Assembly: GCA_903813345.2 (NCBI GenBank)
Contig: CAIIXF020000011.1
Location: forward strand, 23,605,754-23,669,753
DNA from: Owenia fusiformis
Taxonomy: Eukaryota; Annelida; Polychaeta; Sabellida; Oweniidae
Reading direction: 5' to 3'
Length of the DNA stretch: 64,000 nucleotides
This document shows positions 59,776 through 64,000 of the stretch, one piece after another. Below the pieces are notes generated by a model. That model was not told the DNA's origin. It searched no databases and saw nothing but the letters and a program-made list of their open reading frames with translations. Each line of letters begins with the position of its first letter. Position 1 is the stretch's first letter. Made by a program: the position numbers and the translations under genes.

Positions 59776-60879
59776 TCATCAAACATAAAATGTATACATA
59801 TAGGTGAAATATTATACAAGTCACTCCATTACCCATTCATTCACATTCTCCACTCATACCATCATACTGTTAAAATCCATTTTCATTTTTAAACAATAAT
59901 CTAAATATGCCTTAAAGTTGTAATAATTTGGAGGCTCTTGTTGCATTTTCTTATTATATAAGTAGTACTTTCCTATAATAATTACCATATTTTCAAAATC
60001 ACTCCATTTTGGGCTACCAAATACTACTGTAAGCAGAGAAAAATTTTCGAGATCTTTTAATGTATTATCTATTATTGATTTCCAAAACTGTTTCGTATAA
60101 TCACAATTAAAGAAGATGTGGTCACAAGTTTCTATGTTCACATGGCAAAACTCACACATTGGTGAAGGTGTTATTTTGTATTGAAATAGTTCACTGTTTG
60201 TATACAAAATATTGTTTATGAGCTTATATTGAAATGCCTTATGTTTTGAATATGTCAGGGTTTTATGAAAGTGTTCATAGTAAAATGGCCAATCTTCTTC
60301 TTTAATATGATATTTATCTGATAAAGTGTGTTTTGCTGTTGGATATTCTGCAATAGCTTCCAGCAATATTTTATAAAATTCTCTAGATGTACATTCTAAA
60401 AAGTTGACTTCTGTATCGTTTTTTATTACCATTATATTTTCTAGAGATACCTGGTCATTCATATTTCCATTCGGTACTCTTAACCAATCTGATGGTATTG
60501 CCTGAATGAGGCCAAACCATTTTAGCATATAATTGTGTGAGAGTCCAGTTTGCATTTTGACCTGATTCCATGATTTAACCATTCCATTAAGCATAACATC
60601 TTTGATTCTTAGAAAACCTTTATCATAAAATTCCTTCCAAAATATTGATTTATTTCTGATGACAATGTTCTCATTATTCCAAATTATTTCATCCAATGTA
60701 TTTTTCTTTGGTCTCCTTAAAAGCTTATATGCCTTTAAAATATTATGATAAAATCTTGGGCTAATTGCATTTAGTTTATTTATGTCAAAATTGCAGTTTA
60801 GTAAAAGTAGAAGCCCGCCATATTTATGGAGATAATGATTTGGAATAATTGTCCATTGTGATTCCTTTTTAGTATCCTA
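59741..60879 (-). mobile_element. 5'-truncated L1/Tx1-like LINE inserted in the LTR element
   Basis: The insert begins (plus coordinates) with a long T run continuing to about 59773, the LINE poly(A) tail on the minus strand, and carries the end of an ORF2. The host word TGTTTACACCGTTTT occurs on both sides (59726-59740 and 60880-60894), a 15-bp target-site duplication; T content makes the left edge approximate. Confidence 0.88.
59854..60876 (-). pseudogene. LINE ORF2 C-terminal fragment
   Basis: The open frame reads on the minus strand to a stop at 59854. It has the post-RT region of L1/Tx1-type ORF2 (FWKEFYDKGFLRIKDVM, LIQAIPSDW) and the terminal zinc-binding motif CEFCHVNIETCDHIFFNC (C-x2-C-x7-H-x4-C). 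The reverse transcriptase core and endonuclease are missing because of 5' truncation. The clearly open part starts at about 60696; upstream text (YKLLRRPKKNTLDEIIW) continues the same frame. Confidence 0.82.
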
Positions 60880-61419
60880 TGTTTACACCGTTTTACACCG
60901 ATACACAACGAACGCAATAATAATATTTTTACGTTCCTATTTGATTAGGAACGGACGCATAGACAACGAAACCTAATATTCACAATTTACTCGGACTCGA
61001 CTACCCTGATTTTAGTCGGAATCCAACACGGAATTGCGCAGAATACAACCAAATAATTACATATAGTTTTTAACAATCAATTACGCTTATCAGACGGTGA
61101 CTGATATTTTTGTACGGCCTATACGGAATCGACTACCCTAGTTTTAGTCGAAAACGAAAACGGAACTACGCTGAACACAACCAAGTTATTACATATAATT
61201 TCTACCAAGTAATTACGCTCATAATCGACGATGACTGATATTGTTTTACGCGAAATCAACTACCCTAGTTTTAGTCGATATTTTTATACCCGCGCTGAAT
61301 AATTGTAAACACATCAATGATAAATCAAAATGGTTCAATAGTTACTTGGAAGTAACCGCAAAAAGTGTTTTTGACTTGAAAATAAAAAAATAGAAACAAA
61401 TCAACCTTGACAAACACAC

Positions 61420-61446
61420 TTTTTATATCCTGCCGACTGCGCCAAA
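61420..61446 (-). other. Candidate primer-binding site
   Basis: Just inside the 5' LTR the minus strand reads TAAATTT then TGGCGCAGTCGGCAGGA. A TGG start a few bases from the LTR is where a tRNA 3' end would anneal. The matching tRNA was not identified. Confidence 0.4.
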
Positions 61447-61451
61447 ATTTA

Positions 61452-62280
61452 TGTAACGACCCGCCGTAGGCAGGCGTAAGGGGTTGGATAATTAAAGTGT
61501 GTTGGAGAAAGTTAATTGTCGGGAAATGAATTTAGAAAGTAATTAAGGGAGTTTGACTCAAATATGATATAATAAAACAACAAAATAAATATGTAAGGTT
61601 ATATAAATCAAAGTCTCTTTAATGCACACTAAAACTATTTAATACAAAGATGTGTTCACAAACTTACAATAAGACAATACCAGCCATTTAATACACATGT
61701 ACTCTGAGACATATACACAATAAGACAATGAATCAATGCAATATGAACAATCAATCAATTAATAACTCACCAATACTTCAGTGCACTAACGGGTTCTGTG
61801 TAATATATCCTATTTCTAAATGTACTCTATGTATCCTAAACTATCCTAACCTATGAGTCTGCTGATTAGCAATTGAGAGAGGCGGAAACGCGAAAACCGG
61901 CGGGCGCAAGACTGATGTTTCTGAGGGTGGGGGCACTTATATACTCCCCCAGAGACAAAGTAAGGGGCAGGGATTATCCCAAAAACAGAGACATCAGACT
62001 TGCCCATTGGTCAATGACACGTGGCTAGCATGTCAAAATATTATTTATGACCTAAAGACTGACGGTGGTGCCCATAACAGTTAAGCATTACAAATTGAAC
62101 ATATATGATTGGATGTACAATATTAATATAAGTGTGCCACTGACTAAAAGCCATCAGCTACTGTAAGAGTAAGAACTGGAACTAATTACACAATTGTGAC
62201 TGATTGGTTGACAATGATACAATACTAGATCAAAATAAATAAATGACATTTGTAGCATATAAGGACCCAAGTCCGTCACA
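61452..62280 (-). repeat. 5' LTR of the retrotransposon
   Basis: Same 829-bp sequence as 53524-54352; promoter for the minus-strand element transcript by position. Confidence 0.93.
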
Positions 62281-62284
62281 TGTG

Positions 62285-63352
62285 TAACAGGTTTTCAGTA
62301 CAGTCTCCATCATTGATCTTGGATAGGGGAAATAAGGAATCTAGTCTAGCATCAAGTTTCTACCCCTCCCCCCCCCATTTACCCATATTGTTTCTTATAC
62401 ATTTAAACTTGATGCAGAGATGTTGTCAAAATGCAAAAACCATCATGTCAGAATTTGACAATATTGAGTTTGAATATAAGCCTGTCTCTTTTCATCAAAT
62501 AAGTAAAATCTTGTAAAAACTTGATTATTCAATGTCTAAGATATAAAGTGCAAATGTCGAAAAAGCACTGAAAATGCCTTTGTATGAATGAAATGAACAT
62601 GTAGAAAAAATTCTACCTTTTATTTCATTATATTTAGTTACAAAACAACTATATGTTAGTACTGGATAACAAAATGGTTATCAAATGGTACACCCATTTT
62701 ATCATCATACGCAACCCACCCAAGAAGCATGCTCTATTAACAAATTAAGTTACATATTTAAGGACTGAGGGGACAATGCGTACCATCTAAATGACACAGG
62801 CTTGTTTTTCCCTCACAAAATGTTATAATGCTTAGCCTATCAGATAATTTAGTTATTGCTTATTTTTTGGCGATGCTGTTCAATTGACAATATTTGTAGA
62901 AGTTCCAATGTGAGAGGAATGGATAAATGGCAATTTCAAAATTGATTTTTGCCAACCCCAAAAAAATAATAAAAAACAATCAAATGCTGTAGTAAGGGGA
63001 ATCTAGTGAGACAACTTACTGATTGATCTATTTGCTTTACCTATACATAAAGTATAGTATGGCATTTCTACAATGCTTTCCATTTACGTTTTGATGATGA
63101 TATGTTCCTTGTATTCCTTGTAATTAATAGTTTAAAGCCATATCATATCAGCCCCTTAAACATTCTTTTTTATCATAATATTTCACAATTTTGTTAAAAA
63201 ATTTGTATATTGATTATTTGATGAAAGGAATGACCTTGAATTTTAATGCAGAGAAGGTATTTTTCTAATGTTGTAAAAGGAATCATAATCACCAATACTC
63301 TTACATAGAGACTGACATTGGTATCAAATGAATGGTCCCTAAAAAGTTTACA
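62285..63352. other. Non-coding region, no feature recognised
   Basis: AT-rich sequence with short ORFs only; a C run at about 62371-62379. Confidence 0.5.
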
Positions 63353-63424
63353 AGATTTTACAAGATTTTACTAGATTTACTAGGTTTACTAGATTTACGA
63401 GATTTACTAGATTTACTAGATTTA
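63353..63424. repeat. Short tandem repeat TTTACTAGA
   Basis: Degenerate units of TTTACAAGAT and TTTACTAGA, 9-12 bp, repeated about seven times. Confidence 0.8.
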
Positions 63425-63622
63425 CAGTCTACCCACTTGGCAAGGGGTTTGTAGCAATGTTGGGAATAGTTTAATGTTTGACAGGTTCTTACTTTGGTTA
63501 AAAATTAAGCAAACAGTATTGTCACATTTGAATAGGTTCATGTGTTTGATATTTAGATATTTTACTGACCTAAACTTTATGTAGTCTGTAGCCATTGACT
63601 CTATTGAATACAAAATTTATCA

Positions 63623-63895
63623 CAGGCCCATAGACAGCATTTGCCAAGGGGGGGGGGGGGGCACTTTTTAAAAATTCCAGGGGGGTTCACTTTTGACAAT
63701 ATAAGTCCAAAAATGACCAAAATCACTTAAAAAGTGTTCAGAATGATGGAAAACTGAATGATTTTGAAAGAATATTTGGCCAGGGGTTTGCTCCATGAAT
63801 AACAGTGGGCAAACAAACCAGAATATATCATAACCTTTAAATGCTTGGGTTAGCAACTTACATATCTTAGGGGCTTGGATTTTTCATGAGCCTAT
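63623..63895. mobile_element. Fragment related to the CAGGCCCATAGCC MITE
   Basis: Starts CAGGCCCATAGACAGCATTT, then GCCAAGGGGGG and AGTCCAAAAATGACCAAAATCACTTAAAAAGTG, which resembles the interior of 53037-53215 in inverse orientation. The right end is unclear. Confidence 0.4.
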
Positions 63896-64000
63896 TTTGT
63901 ACCAATAAGTCACTTCATGGGGGTATTCCTTTTGGCTATGTCCCAGAGTTTGCTTAAATTCTAACAGGGCTTGTTCTCTCTATTAATGCAGGCTGAACAC

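Larger units (their letters stand above)
53524..62280 (-). mobile_element. Non-autonomous LTR retrotransposon (Ty3/gypsy-like), gag only
   Basis: Two direct 829-bp LTRs (53524-54352 and 61452-62280) look identical by eye. LTR ends are TG...CA, and the 4-bp sequence TGTG flanks the whole element (53520-53523 and 62281-62284). Orientation is minus because the gag ORF reads minus, a candidate primer-binding site lies inside the 61452 LTR, and a purine-rich tract lies beside the 54352 LTR. Between gag and the 3' LTR are 3.4 kb without protease, reverse transcriptase, RNase H or integrase. A LINE has inserted at 59741-60879. Confidence 0.92.

Overview
This is AT-rich animal nuclear DNA: spliceosomal introns, one very long intron, many interspersed repeats, and no bacterial gene layout. 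The repeat types fit a marine lophotrochozoan, most likely a mollusc: an AGCTCA / GTCCGTCC-type interspersed repeat, many short TIR elements, mariner, L1/Tx1-like LINE and Ty3/gypsy-like gag fragments. The species assignment is inference. All proteins below were read by eye from the sequence and matched to families from general knowledge. No search was run.

Three host genes are readable. (1) An FRS2-type FGF-receptor adaptor, plus strand, 2597-3964, with its whole coding sequence in one exon. (2) A type II (vertebrate-like) cryptochrome, minus strand, 11144-19030. It has 12 coding exons that join in frame to 554 codons plus a stop. (3) Cleavage stimulation factor subunit 3 (CstF-77 / suppressor of forked), plus strand, 20044-47566. 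It has 20 coding exons that join in frame to 718 codons plus a stop. The last two are head to head across about 1 kb (19031-20043), a probable shared promoter region that contains three CACGTT-type E-boxes.

The third CSTF3 intron is 10.7 kb and has the weakest 5' splice site of the gene (GTTAAT). It contains an early in-frame stop, an AATAAA with a GT-rich tract after it, and three large minisatellite arrays with 30- or 60-bp periods. In vertebrates the intron at this position carries a regulatory intronic poly(A) site, so this architecture is the most interesting biology in the window. The cryptochrome gene ends in a 117-bp minisatellite made from copies of its own last codons, stop codon and an AATAAA.

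Mobile DNA fills much of the rest. At 1-1211 is a mariner whose transposase has the D,D34D signature intact but is split by an intron-like 171-bp insert. A deleted mariner (38216-39269), several MITEs and hAT-like elements, fold-back palindromes and tRNA-like SINE pieces lie in introns and intergenic DNA. From 53524 to 62280 is a complete LTR retrotransposon on the minus strand with 829-bp LTRs that look identical. It encodes a 650-residue gag and no pol, and a 5'-truncated L1/Tx1-like LINE has inserted just in front of the gag start. A diverged inverted duplication (48571-49285 against 52148-52848) surrounds an orphan cysteine-rich ORF and a large palindrome.
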